Positions 1 through 9,351 of a stretch of DNA of 64,000 nucleotides are shown here, one piece after another; the first letter of the stretch is position 1; every line of letters begins with the position of its first letter. The notes beneath the pieces were generated by a model. That model made no database searches. It saw only the letters and a list, made by a program, of their open reading frames with translations, and was not told the DNA's origin. The stretch comes from Diatrype stigma. Taxonomy: Eukaryota > Ascomycota > Sordariomycetes > Xylariales > Diatrypaceae. The stretch lies in NCBI GenBank assembly GCA_022225965.2, contig JAKJXP020000063.1:1-64000 (forward strand). Direction: 5' to 3'. Made by a program: the position numbers and the translations under genes.

Positions 1-860
1 GGTTGGGGCCCTTGTGCGCGGGCGCAGAGTGGGTGCGGAATTTGTATGGGAGGTGCGCGCCCTCATTTCGACCAAGTCCGAAAAAAAAGTGCGGAACTCG
101 GGTTGGTTTGTATGGTTTTGCCCAAGTGTTAACGTAGGTCATAAGCTTGCTTATACCGTAATAAAACGAAGGGTTATTGTGTCGCTTTTTTTTCTATGGG
201 AGTTGGATGGAGTCGCCTGTCCCAAATAGGAAAGTAACTCAATATGCGCATAGTGGCCCGTGCTCTTTCAAAACAGCGGGTCATGCCCTCTCAAAGCAGC
301 TGGCTGCCAGCTCGCTTTATGCTCAAAATAGCTAGCTGTCAGCCCATATTCACTATTTCCTGTGGTTTTCTTTGCTGCTGCCAACTGCCAGCTTTGATTT
401 TACGTATTGATGCCGCGATCTTTTACTGCTGCCGCCATTACCTTTGGCTGCTGCTGTTACTTATAGGCTTCGGGCTTCTATTGTTGCAGCCATACCTTCT
501 GCTGCCTCCGTTACAACTTCCGTTGCTCCAGCCATACTTTTGCTGCTGTGGCCTTCTTTCTGTTGCCGCCTTTCCATTGTCGCCTTCCTGTTGCTAGCAC
601 TTATTGCTGTTTCTGCCATCTTTACTTATTGCTACTGCTGTTATTTTTAACTTCCATTACTTTTGCCATATGCTATTGTTGCTATAACTCTTCGCTATTC
701 TTAGTTCCTTTGTTTTTTATTTTTTTTAGCTGCCCTTTTATTACGACCGAATATCTGCGACCGAACTTTTACGACTATACATCTGCGATTAAATATCCGC
801 GATTCAGCATTATCTTAATTTTTTATTACACAAGTATTTTCTATTGGCCTTCTTAATATT
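1..860. other. No supported gene; CTG/GCT-rich low-complexity stretch
   Basis: The first 230 bases have mixed composition and nothing I can recognise. From about 370 to 620 the sequence is full of imperfect CTG/GCT/CTT triplets, which open several frames by composition. Read on the minus strand one frame is Ala/Thr/Glu-rich, but it has stops and no family match. After about 700 the base composition moves quickly to AT-rich. I see no promoter or intron signals to support a gene. Confidence 0.4.
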
Positions 861-2400
861 CCAGAGCTCCCTACATTTAAGCGCAATGTCGTTGCATAAG
901 CGGATGCCAGTTCGGAGCAAACGCCAGTCTTTTATTTAAAGCATTCAATCACGATTGTCTAGACAGGCCAACGTATAAACTTCATACCTAGATACGATTT
1001 TCAAAGTTGGTTAATTACTTCTCATTACTGCTATCATCATTAAGCCTCATTAATTCCTATTCCATTACTTGGTGCTATGACGCATTTCTGATATTGCTGA
1101 CTGGGTTCATTTAACCGACCATGTTATAGCACCGTCATTTACGGATACGTTCTCCAGAACCCCTCTATCATGCTCCATCATACCAATAATACCTAATATA
1201 ACAACGATCTGCATAGCCTCATTGCATTCTGTCGTTAAGCAGACATTCCAATAGCATCGTGTGTCGACCAGTTCCCGTCGTTACCAAGATTGTAAGTTGC
1301 ATAATTATTTCTATGTGCCTTATTTAATATTAACCAATACTGTTATCGTAACAACTATTTGCAGAATATTATCAAGCCATTAGGATATTGGGATCGCTGT
1401 CGTTAAACGATTAAATAATTAGCCTAATAAGTATTTCATATTCGATATCTCAGGTAACCTGGTGACATCTAGACATAGCTATATGAAGTCATATTGCCCA
1501 TATTTGAAAAATGCAAGAAAATGGTAATGTCAATATTGCTGGACAAGATATTTCATTATATCTCTAATTACATTTCAACTAATCATGTCTTAACCAACAT
1601 AATAACCATGGACTGACACCAATATAGTATCCATAAGCAGTTCATTCTTACCAGTTGAAATGCAAAAGCATTTTAATACTCCAATAAGCCCTCTTACGCC
1701 ATTTACGGACGTACGTACATATGTTCATAGTTTTAAATAATCAGTTACTAACTTAACATTCATAGGATTACGACAATAATACGATAAAACATTCTCTTCC
1801 GATTACCAACCCTGCTTCATCCTTAACTATGCCGCCGGATACTTCAAAACTACAGCCCGACATTCCAGAACCACAGTTCAACAAATCCCTACTACAATAT
1901 GCTCCTTTACATCTTAAGACTCTTTAGTACTATCTTGACCACGAAGATAGGCGCGGAATATATCGTCAACAGGCACGAGACGTACTATATGCTACGACTG
2001 CTCCTCTATGGGACAACGACTTTTATACCGATGGCGACAAGTTGGATGCATATTTGATCCAACGAGATGGAACAATTAATCGCAAGTACGACGAGCTTTG
2101 CAATCATTGCAAGACCATGACACAAACTGCTGGCATGCAACCATTTCATTCTTATCGGTCGATTCATGGATTTCATAAGAATGCATGTACCAATTGCGTC
2201 TTTCATGGTAAAGGCCAAAAGTGTTTTCACTACGGCGGCCCTATTCGCTTCTTTCCTCTAATCCGGCCACGTTTGCCAGGTCGCATCATGAAGTCCACAT
2301 ATCGTAGCTCTAAACAACGATCACCAAAAAATCTCACGCGGTTCTTAGACAACGTTAAGAAGGAATTAAGTAAATTAGATATGCAGTAACATCATTTCCA
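860..2400 (+). repeat. Dispersed repeat, copy 1 (DUF3716-like family)
   Basis: This stretch aligns by eye with about 26370-27900 in the same orientation. Shared landmarks are 'cgcaatgtcgt' near 884, 'gtaagttgcataattattt' near 1291 (partner near 26800), and the Cys-rich coding relic near 2190 (partner near 27690). Differences are largely C/T and G/A transitions plus small indels, as expected for RIP. This copy is less eroded than the downstream one. The element class is unknown: no LTRs, terminal inverted repeats or polymerase were seen. The edges are approximate. Confidence 0.55.
1829..2389 (+). pseudogene. DUF3716-like Cys-motif protein relic
   Basis: A frame of about 186 codons starts at ATG 1829 and has a single internal TAG near 1925, a likely CAG-to-TAG change. 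The C-terminal half has a CxxC pair (near 2096), a 'PF' about 15 residues later, and ACTNC followed by KC (near 2187-2220). This spacing resembles fungal DUF3716 (C-x2-C ... G-PF ... CxNC ... C), a domain of unknown function common in repeat-rich parts of ascomycete genomes. The tail is basic. A paralogous relic is at 27300-27780. The family match is from memory of the motif, not a search. The lone stop suggests recent decay or a short intron that I could not place. Confidence 0.5.
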
Positions 2401-3100
2401 TAAAGAAATAAAGAATAATAATGGCATTTATGGTCTTAAGATAGATTCGTAATGAAAATATGAGTTTATAATATACATTTCTTACTTTATGCATAATAAT
2501 ATGCATTTATATAATTCTTTACTAATATTGGAATAATTATTATATATTTAATATACTTAAGCAATATATGCTCTTAACTTATATATGATTTTATAATATA
2601 TATATGTATATAATAAGATAAAATGTTTTAATAATTATATTTTCCTTATAATAATATACTCGACATATGCATGAACTTGTAAAAAATTTTCTTTATACAT
2701 AATAAACTAAGGTATTCTTTTCTTGTTATCTTTACCTTATTACCTTATTTCAAGACATCGTCATTTATATATCATAATTAAGTTTTATATTTACTTTGGA
2801 TTTAAAGTTCTTAACGATAAACTTTCCTTTTTTATTTCATACTTAAGAGCTAAAATTTAACACTTTCTTTTTAATTATGTTATTACGCGCAATTTATTTA
2901 TTACTTATGTTTAAAAAGCTTTATGCAATGTGATTGACATTTAAATAAATGCATCGCTATTTTTATTAATTTATATACTTTTTTAACTTCGTATACTTAT
3001 ATCATTAATTCCTTTGCCGCTATAGCCAATTTCTTAAATTTTATTATTTCTTATTGATTATACTTGCGCATAAGAAGTTGTATGCTTAAAATATATAAAC
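2400..3100. other. AT-rich, RIP-like DNA without a recognisable gene
   Basis: This stretch is dominated by ATA/TAT/TTA words with very few C or G. It has no open frame of note and no sequence I can relate to the other elements. It looks like strongly mutated repeat DNA between two Cys-motif relics. Confidence 0.5.
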
Positions 3101-3435
3101 ATTAATCGTTATTGGTTTAGTCGATTTAAGGAATTATATTTAAGCCATTTGCTTTATTTGCTTGCTCGTAACGAATTAAAAGATAACCTACGTGTTTTAG
3201 CACAGCGACGATCTTTTAGCCTGCGCCGAAAGAATAATATTAAGGCTGCTTTAATTCAAGTATTAGGCATAAAACAAATGGCTAACCTCCGATGTATATA
3301 ATGTATTATGAGAAAAGGACCCTGGAATCGCTATATACGTATAGATCATATTATTTCAGGATTTAATCCTTTACGAGGAGCTTGTGCTAATTGCTATTAT
3401 AATAGCAATGGTTCAAAATATTCGTTTTATTAAGC
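3100..3435 (+). pseudogene. Second DUF3716-like relic
   Basis: One frame carries a basic segment followed near 3310 by an RKGPWNR-type stretch and then, at about 3377-3430, GACANC plus a cysteine position turned to Tyr. This is the same GxGPF ... ACxNC ... C(S)F layout as DUF3716. Several TAA/TAG codons interrupt it, including one at the position of the first CxxC pair. It differs in spacing from the relic at 1829-2389, so it is a separate, more decayed member and not a tandem copy. Confidence 0.45.
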
Positions 3436-3841
3436 ATTTCGTAAGTATTCATTTTTCTTATATTCATTTAAACGATTAACATAAGTGAAGCCATAACAGA
3501 ATTTACCTCGGAATATTCGCCTTATTTTAAAATACAACCAGAAGGCATAATAAAAACAAGCCTTAAGTTTAACATTATACTTTCATTTCGAAAGAATATT
3601 AAGGTTTACGGGTTTAACTTTATAATACCGATGGGAATATAACGATTATTTATTAATATACCATTAAAAGAAGTACTTTTCTTTATAAAAGAAGCACTTA
3701 AAATATCAAAGAAAACCCAAATCCCATATATACTATTTCAATTTACCCTTGTACCTATTATATCAATTCCATGTTAATAAAATTACTTAACGCCGTTATC
3801 TTTTTATACCTCTTTTAGCCAGCTTGCTTTTAGAAATCGGA

Positions 3842-4026
3842 TGGTGCAGGATCCCTAGGGGTCCTACCTATCTGTAAGATAAAGAGATAAGATAAAGGAT
3901 AAGATATGAGATAAGAAGAGATAAGACTTAGCTAGCTAGACTAGAGCTCCAGCCTTCCGCTCCGCGGACAGGCTGCAACCTTCTTAAAATATCATCATCT
4001 TTACAACACCCATTACTTCCGCACCA
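3842..4026 (+). repeat. 5' LTR of chromovirus 1
   Basis: The 185-bp LTR starts TGGTGCAGGATCC and ends CCGCACCA, so its termini form the perfect inverted repeat TGGTGC/GCACCA. It contains a purine-rich GATAA/GATAAG series (about 3879-3927). Its partner at 11621 differs only by G to A at position 5. A third copy lies inverted at 28534-28718. Confidence 0.93.
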
Positions 4027-4029
4027 AAA

Positions 4030-4047
4030 TGGTAGCATTTCTAGGCG
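4030..4047 (+). promoter_or_regulatory. Candidate primer binding site
   Basis: TGGTAGCATTTC begins three bases after the 5' LTR. The same 12 bases begin directly after the 5' LTR of the second chromovirus (18798), although the two LTRs are unrelated. TGGTAGC would pair with a tRNA 3' end reading GCTACCA. The match does not extend convincingly into a T-arm, so the primer is not identified. Confidence 0.5.
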
Positions 4048-4409
4048 CATCCACTGCGTAACCAAACACCAAACCATCGTCGGATTGATTCAATTGATCC
4101 TTGAATCGATTCATGCTGAGAACTTTCTTGGCCAAAACTTGCCAAACGACAAGAAACGACCAATCCGTCAGAGACTTGTCCGCCAGACGCGAAAATTTTT
4201 CCGCGCCCGGTACGTATCCTAAAAAGGCCTTCAAGTGAAGACCGTGAACCTTCTTCCCGTTGAGAGTTGGTAACCACCCCATCCTCAGCATTACACTCCC
4301 GGATCCTGGAGAATTGGATCACATCGTGACCTGTTCTCGCAGATGCTAAGGGTACCTTAACCGAGCTGAACGAAGATTGACGCTTCGGTAACACGCTGAG
4401 AATACCATC

Positions 4410-4517
4410 ACCGAGTAACGTTGAGCAAACGGTGCATCGTATTGACGCAAACCTTCCTAACCCTACTATCCGATCTAACAACTTTTACCGAGTAACGCTG
4501 AGCAAACGGTATATCGT
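4410..4517 (+). repeat. Direct repeat in the element's untranslated leader
   Basis: A 31-base unit at 4410-4440 recurs at 4487-4517 with three mismatches (core ACCGAGTAACG and TGAGCAAACGGT). It lies between the 5' LTR and the gag start at 4628. This is the region where packaging or dimerisation signals sit in retroelements, but a role here is not shown. Confidence 0.6.
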
Positions 4518-4627
4518 GACACGATCAATCCCATCACCTCTATCAAACCACCTCACATTCGTCTTTTGTCCATTGGTATTTGGCATATATACATATGGCT
4601 CGTTGGTACCGCTGATTTTTACAGTCA

Positions 4628-7600
4628 ATGGCGTCAGGAGATCCATCATATCCGTTCCTTCCAGGCTCTCAACCAATACCGGGAGAATTCGAGGAATCCA
4701 CGATTATCAACCAAAGACACGACGAGAAAGAAGAGCAGGCCAAGATAGCAGCCCAAGCAAAGGAAACCACCAAGAATCCAGTACACAAATCGCACAAGCG
4801 AGGTCCCATTGGACAACCTACAGGCAATATCGACTTTTTCCCCGAGGCCTACTCGCATCCAGGACTGGGAAACAGTAGCCTATCTTGGCGTAAGCCTGCA
4901 AACAATATGGCGGGCAATCAAAGTCAGGAACGCCGGTCGCTAGACGAGGCAAGTCGACCAAGAACATCACACGACTCAGCCAGAGCAACAACAACGGGCA
5001 CCCGCGATGAATCACGCACAGCGAGTGCAGCTCCACGAGACTCCTACGATGAGCTTGATATAAATAAACTGGACGGAAGTACAAGATCAGTTCAGGCAGT
5101 ATACAGGCAGGTGATCTCTGATTCAAGAATTACTGCAAGACTTGGCGCCAGAGTTGGCGATCTTCAAGACTCAGTGACCCAGTTGAGCAATCAATTTGCA
5201 AATTTCACAACAAACATGGGCAGACAGATTCAAGAAAACGTTCGAGAGGCAATGGGCCAATCCAATAATCAGACCCGTACTCCAGTTACGGAGACGCACA
5301 TTGGTAATGATCATAATTCACATCAGCGAGGATCACGTTCCCCCGACCGACGGGACGACTTCTCCGATACACATCATTATCCAGCTTCTCAAAACCAATC
5401 TTCATCAGGTCACAAGCTCAAGAAGAATGACATCGGAATCTTCGACCCACACGAGCCAGACCCAGAAGGCATAGGCCTCATCCCTACAAAGACACCAATT
5501 ATCTTTACCGATGCGTACGCATTCCGTGATCGCATAAACAGCTTCTTGGAGGACAGAGCGAGTCGAGCGGACTATGAGAGGCAACTGTTGACATTGTTCC
5601 AGACCTTGTTAGCCGGTCCAGCTGTTGTATGGTGGAACAGCGAGCTCCAGGAATTCAATCGTACGCAACTCCGCGCAACTGGAATCCAGGCCATGTTGTC
5701 AGCTTTGATCAACCGATTCCGACCCGACGCCGCAATGGCAACAGCACAATTCAGTTCCTCATACTTCGTTTTGCGCGATTTGGCAGAGAACGAGAACGCC
5801 TTGCAGACCTACGTCATGAAAAAGCTTAGATGGGCTCGTGCAATGGGAACCCTAGCTGATAACAATGTTAATTGGTACGGAGTCATGATGCAGGTTTGGA
5901 GTCATACAGACTTGGCCGTGAAGCAGTATCTGAGGCAGCCTCTTCAGCATGAGACACTTGAGATGTACATGCTCCAGGTTGAGCAGAGTAAGGCGACCCT
6001 TCTAGCGTTGGCATCTCAGAAATACCCTGCGCAAGCGCGCTCGGGAAACTCAAAGGTTTCATATCATGGCAATGCGCAAAGCAGCTCACGCTCTTCAAAG
6101 CAATCGAGAGGACGAGATTACGACGAGTACCCTCGCGAGCCTCGAAATCGAAACTACCAGCGCAACAGAAGCCGTCCCCGATACGATTATCAGAAGGAGA
6201 ACGAGCATACAGAATACCTCGATACCTACCGCCCACGATACGGAGATCGCCGCAACGACGACCGACGTGATAATCGACGAGACGACAGACGTGGGAATTA
6301 TCGGGATGATAAACGTGGCGATCAACGAGATAACCAGCGTGAAGAGAATCGACCCGCTGACAAGCGAGACGGCCAGAACGAGCGACGTGGTCGACGAGAT
6401 GACGGAAGAGACCGACGTGGCGGAGGCCAAGGATATCGCGAAAAGGTGTATAAAGGCCGAGACGGTGTCCATTGGGCAGACCAAGGCGGAGACTCCGAAG
6501 ATCAGTCTGGGTCAGCAAAAGATGTTGACAGCTCGGATGAGTCATCCCAGGACTCAGAAGACGACGAAAAGCTGTACATGGTTCTTGAGAAGTCATTGAC
6601 ATGTCACCAGTGCCTTCGCACATTCCCTACTGCAATTCAACGGAGACGGCACTTGAAGAAGTGCGTCATGCCGAAGGCGGTCGTAAGCGAAAGCATTCAA
6701 GATCCATCACCAGCGAGTGCAACACGACGTACGTGTGGTATTTGCCACGACGTCTTCCCATCTAGAAACAAGTTGTTCAAGCACCTTCAGCAAAGTTGCG
6801 AACCGAGTGCGGCTTCTCAGGCTCAAGATGAGCAAACTGAGCAGGCATTTCAAGCCCAATCAGCAGATCCCCCCATTGAATCAAAACCCCCAACGGTAAA
6901 GACAGCACCACCCCTAGGCCCCAACGATGGTAGTGTATTATCAAGTTATACGCACGCCAGGGCAAAGGCTCGAGCGACACCAAAGGGTCCAGACTTTGAG
7001 GTCTGTATGGACTTGGGGGCGGGTCGCACTTTCATCAAGCGTTCCATCTTACTCACTTTAGACCATTCCATAGAGGCCCGACCTGGGAAGGTTCAGGGAA
7101 TCGGGAAGAAAAAGATGGAGGAATGGGCAACATTCAAGTTCTACTTGCCCGGCAAAGGCAAAAATGGCGAAGATGTCATTACGGAATTTGAAAAGCAAGG
7201 ATGGGTTCTGGACGGAGAAGAACACCCTGACATGCTCGTGGGCAACGATTTCATGCATCCCTACGGCGCATCAATTGATCTCACCGAAGGATATATGACA
7301 TTCGCTGCTCTGGACAACTTCCAGATCGACGTCGACGTGCAACTGAGAAGTAGAGCCGTCGTACGAAAAGTCACCAATCATCGCAAGGTTACTTTAGCGG
7401 CAGGACAACGGGCTTATATTCCGGTCAATTACAAAGCTCTCCCCAATGATCGTAGCTTCAGTTTCATCGCATCACACCCTCAAGCACTTGGAGCGGTGAT
7501 AGATGCCAAGACCCCGCAGGTAGTCGTGGTACAGAATACATCCAGCCATTCCATCACAATACCCAAGAATGCTAGAATGGGAACGATCCAAGACAGTACC

Positions 7601-8299
7601 GATAGTGGTTACTTCGTAGCATCATGGGCAGGAGGCATGAAAGCCTTGGCCTTGGCAGCCCTAGCCACAGGCGCAGCAGTAAATACACCCACGGCTACAG
7701 CACAGGATCCTCATACCTATGGCGTCGTAAACGATATGACCCCAATGAATGTAGAGTTCAATCTTACTCCAGCAATGACGGCAGTCGCCACAGATACTGT
7801 GCCTCATAATATAGACGACCTTACTGAGTTGTCCCATGCGCAGTCTGAGACTGCATATGCAGGGGACGGGCCCAACTCTAGCACACCAGTCACTGATGCA
7901 GTGTTTAACACCATCGTTACCTCAGGCGCTTATGACGAAGTGCAGAGTCCTCTGGCAAAGCCTGAGCCAGATAAACCTAGAATCCCTGCGGTCCATTCAA
8001 CTCTTGGCATCAAGAAGCCGATTAACATGCCAGAGCGTGTGACAAGTGAGGGAGTGCACATATACAACGAGGATCAGAGCTTCGCAGCTCACCTCGAGAA
8101 GATCGTACACGAATACCCCGAGCTCTGGGTAGACAAGGGCCCAGTAGATGTACCTCTGGAAGAACAAATGAAGGTACCACTCGTGGATAACTGGCAGAAC
8201 CATAATCTTCAAGCAAGGTCATACCCATTGGGACGGAAGGACATGGAGTTCCTCAATCAAAAGTTCGATCACTTGCACGGGCAAGGACGCCAAGAATGA
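4628..8299 (+). CDS. Gag-protease polyprotein (N-terminal part of Gag-Pol)
   Basis: A 1,223-codon frame starts at ATG 4628. Residues about 280-460 form a retrotransposon Gag (capsid-like) domain, with a VVWWN motif near 336. Residues about 497-610 are an Arg/Asp-rich repeat linker, probably RNA-binding. Two zinc-finger-like units follow, near residues 658-680 (C-x2-C-x12-H-x3-C) and 703-724 (C-x2-C-x12-H-x4-C); these are not the usual CCHC knuckles. An aspartic protease with a DLGAG active-site motif is near residue 795. The frame then enters the RT N-terminus and stops at TGA 8297-8299. In the eroded sister element the aligned codon is TGG, so this stop is best explained by one G-to-A change. 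RT continues in the same frame downstream. Confidence 0.9.
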   Translation: MASGDPSYPFLPGSQPIPGEFEESTIINQRHDEKEEQAKIAAQAKETTKNPVHKSHKRGPIGQPTGNIDFFPEAYSHPGLGNSSLSWRKPANNMAGNQSQERRSLDEASRPRTSHDSARATTTGTRDESRTASAAPRDSYDELDINKLDGSTRSVQAVYRQVISDSRITARLGARVGDLQDSVTQLSNQFANFTTNMGRQIQENVREAMGQSNNQTRTPVTETHIGNDHNSHQRGSRSPDRRDDFSDTHHYPASQNQSSSGHKLKKNDIGIFDPHEPDPEGIGLIPTKTPIIFTDAYAFRDRINSFLEDRASRADYERQLLTLFQTLLAGPAVVWWNSELQEFNRTQLRATGIQAMLSALINRFRPDAAMATAQFSSSYFVLRDLAENENALQTYVMKKLRWARAMGTLADNNVNWYGVMMQVWSHTDLAVKQYLRQPLQHETLEMYMLQVEQSKATLLALASQKYPAQARSGNSKVSYHGNAQSSSRSSKQSRGRDYDEYPREPRNRNYQRNRSRPRYDYQKENEHTEYLDTYRPRYGDRRNDDRRDNRRDDRRGNYRDDKRGDQRDNQREENRPADKRDGQNERRGRRDDGRDRRGGGQGYREKVYKGRDGVHWADQGGDSEDQSGSAKDVDSSDESSQDSEDDEKLYMVLEKSLTCHQCLRTFPTAIQRRRHLKKCVMPKAVVSESIQDPSPASATRRTCGICHDVFPSRNKLFKHLQQSCEPSAASQAQDEQTEQAFQAQSADPPIESKPPTVKTAPPLGPNDGSVLSSYTHARAKARATPKGPDFEVCMDLGAGRTFIKRSILLTLDHSIEARPGKVQGIGKKKMEEWATFKFYLPGKGKNGEDVITEFEKQGWVLDGEEHPDMLVGNDFMHPYGASIDLTEGYMTFAALDNFQIDVDVQLRSRAVVRKVTNHRKVTLAAGQRAYIPVNYKALPNDRSFSFIASHPQALGAVIDAKTPQVVVVQNTSSHSITIPKNARMGTIQDSTDSGYFVASWAGGMKALALAALATGAAVNTPTATAQDPHTYGVVNDMTPMNVEFNLTPAMTAVATDTVPHNIDDLTELSHAQSETAYAGDGPNSSTPVTDAVFNTIVTSGAYDEVQSPLAKPEPDKPRIPAVHSTLGIKKPINMPERVTSEGVHIYNEDQSFAAHLEKIVHEYPELWVDKGPVDVPLEEQMKVPLVDNWQNHNLQARSYPLGRKDMEFLNQKFDHLHGQGRQE

Positions 8300-9134
8300 A
8301 TGGACCAGCCGACACCTTTCGCGCATCCTGTATTCGTGGTGTGGCGAAGAGTACATGGAGAAGAGAAGGGACGCGTAGTCGTGGATCTTAGGGCACTGAA
8401 TAAAGCAGCCATACCCGACAACTACCCCTTACCTCTTCAAGCCGACGTCATATCATCGCTTCGTGGGAAGTACTATATTACGGTAATAGACGCCACATCC
8501 TTCTTTCATCAGTTCTTGGTACACCCCGACTACCGCGATCGATTCACGATGATAAGCCCCAGAGGTATGGAGCGATCAACCGTGGCGCTGATGGGCTTTC
8601 GCAACTCACCAGCCTACGTTCAGCGGTATATGGACAGGTTGTTGAAAACCCACCGTGGCTTTTGCCGGGCTTTCATCGATGATATTATTATATACTCGGA
8701 TACGAAGAAGGATCATGTGCGGCATTTGCACGAGATCTTTCAGTTGTTCACGAAGAAGAACATTGCTATCGCGCCCAAGAAGTCCTTCCTTGGATATCCA
8801 TCGGTTGAACTGTTGGGTTTCCAGGTTGATGCATTGGGATTGACCTCTACGGAGGAACGTCTTAATGCGTTTCGCGTATTGAAATTTCCGGGACAGCTTA
8901 AGGCTTTGGAGCAGTATCTTGGATCAAGTGGCTTTTTGCGTCACCTTTTACCCTATTACGCGCAATGTGCCGAGCCCTTGCAAAAGAGAAAGACCGCACT
9001 TTTGGCAGAAGGACGCAGAACAGGGCGAGTGGAAACGGGCAAACCACGAAAGCGACAAGCATATTGCAGGTCTACATATTACGAACCAACGGAAGTCGAA
9101 AAGAGGTCATTCCAAGCGGTCCAGGACTTGATAT
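8300..9134 (+). pseudogene. Reverse transcriptase segment of pol
   Basis: This continues the gag-pol frame after the TGA at 8297. It encodes the palm and fingers of a Ty3-type RT: VVDLRALNK near 8380, a single-aspartate VIDATSFFHQ motif near 8484, ALMGFRNSPA near 8590 and the catalytic FIDDIIIYSD near 8671. The connection toward RNase H follows (GFLRH, then the KRKTAL region). The frame runs into the solo LTR at 9135, which adds 217 bp (212 plus a 5-bp duplication) and ends the protein at TAA 9137-9139. Catalytic Asp residues are intact. It is classed as pseudogene because no full polyprotein can be made. Confidence 0.88.
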
Positions 9135-9346
9135 TGTAAGAATATAGGTGGCTAAGAGCTAATAACGTAATGGCTGAGCGTAAGCGAAGCTATTCCAAGA
9201 AAAAGGTATATAAGATTACTTTTAGCTATAGTTCCTAAAAGTGTGCAGAGTTCTCCTTATGGGCCTTAGCCCCTAGTGCGGCGCTTGGTCGCCGATCACG
9301 TGCCGCTCACGTGACAAGCCCCCTGAGCGAGAGCCATACCTTTACA
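9135..9346. mobile_element. Nested 212-bp solo LTR inside pol, TSD GATAT
   Basis: The sequence begins TGTAAG and ends CTTTACA, the TG...CA form of an LTR with short inverted ends, and is flanked by GATAT at 9130-9134 and 9347-9351. Without it, upstream and downstream pol line up with the sister element at 23670. Insert plus duplication is 217 bp, which accounts exactly for the shift from frame 2 to frame 3. It carries a TATA-like gtatataag near 9207 and two CACGTG boxes close together (about 9297 and 9308). It is unrelated to the host element's LTR. Family (Copia or Gypsy) is not decided, and no internal region remains. Confidence 0.88.
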
Positions 9347-9351
9347 GATAT

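Noticed and set aside
244..856. Leu/Cys-rich frames in the CTG/GCT-rich region
   Set aside because: Composition-driven. Overlapping frames look equally open and no motif is seen.
6066..6599. Thr/Ile-rich + frame and an antisense frame over the Gag linker
   Set aside because: Shadows of the Arg/Asp repeat (GACGAC, CGACGA) in the true Gag frame.
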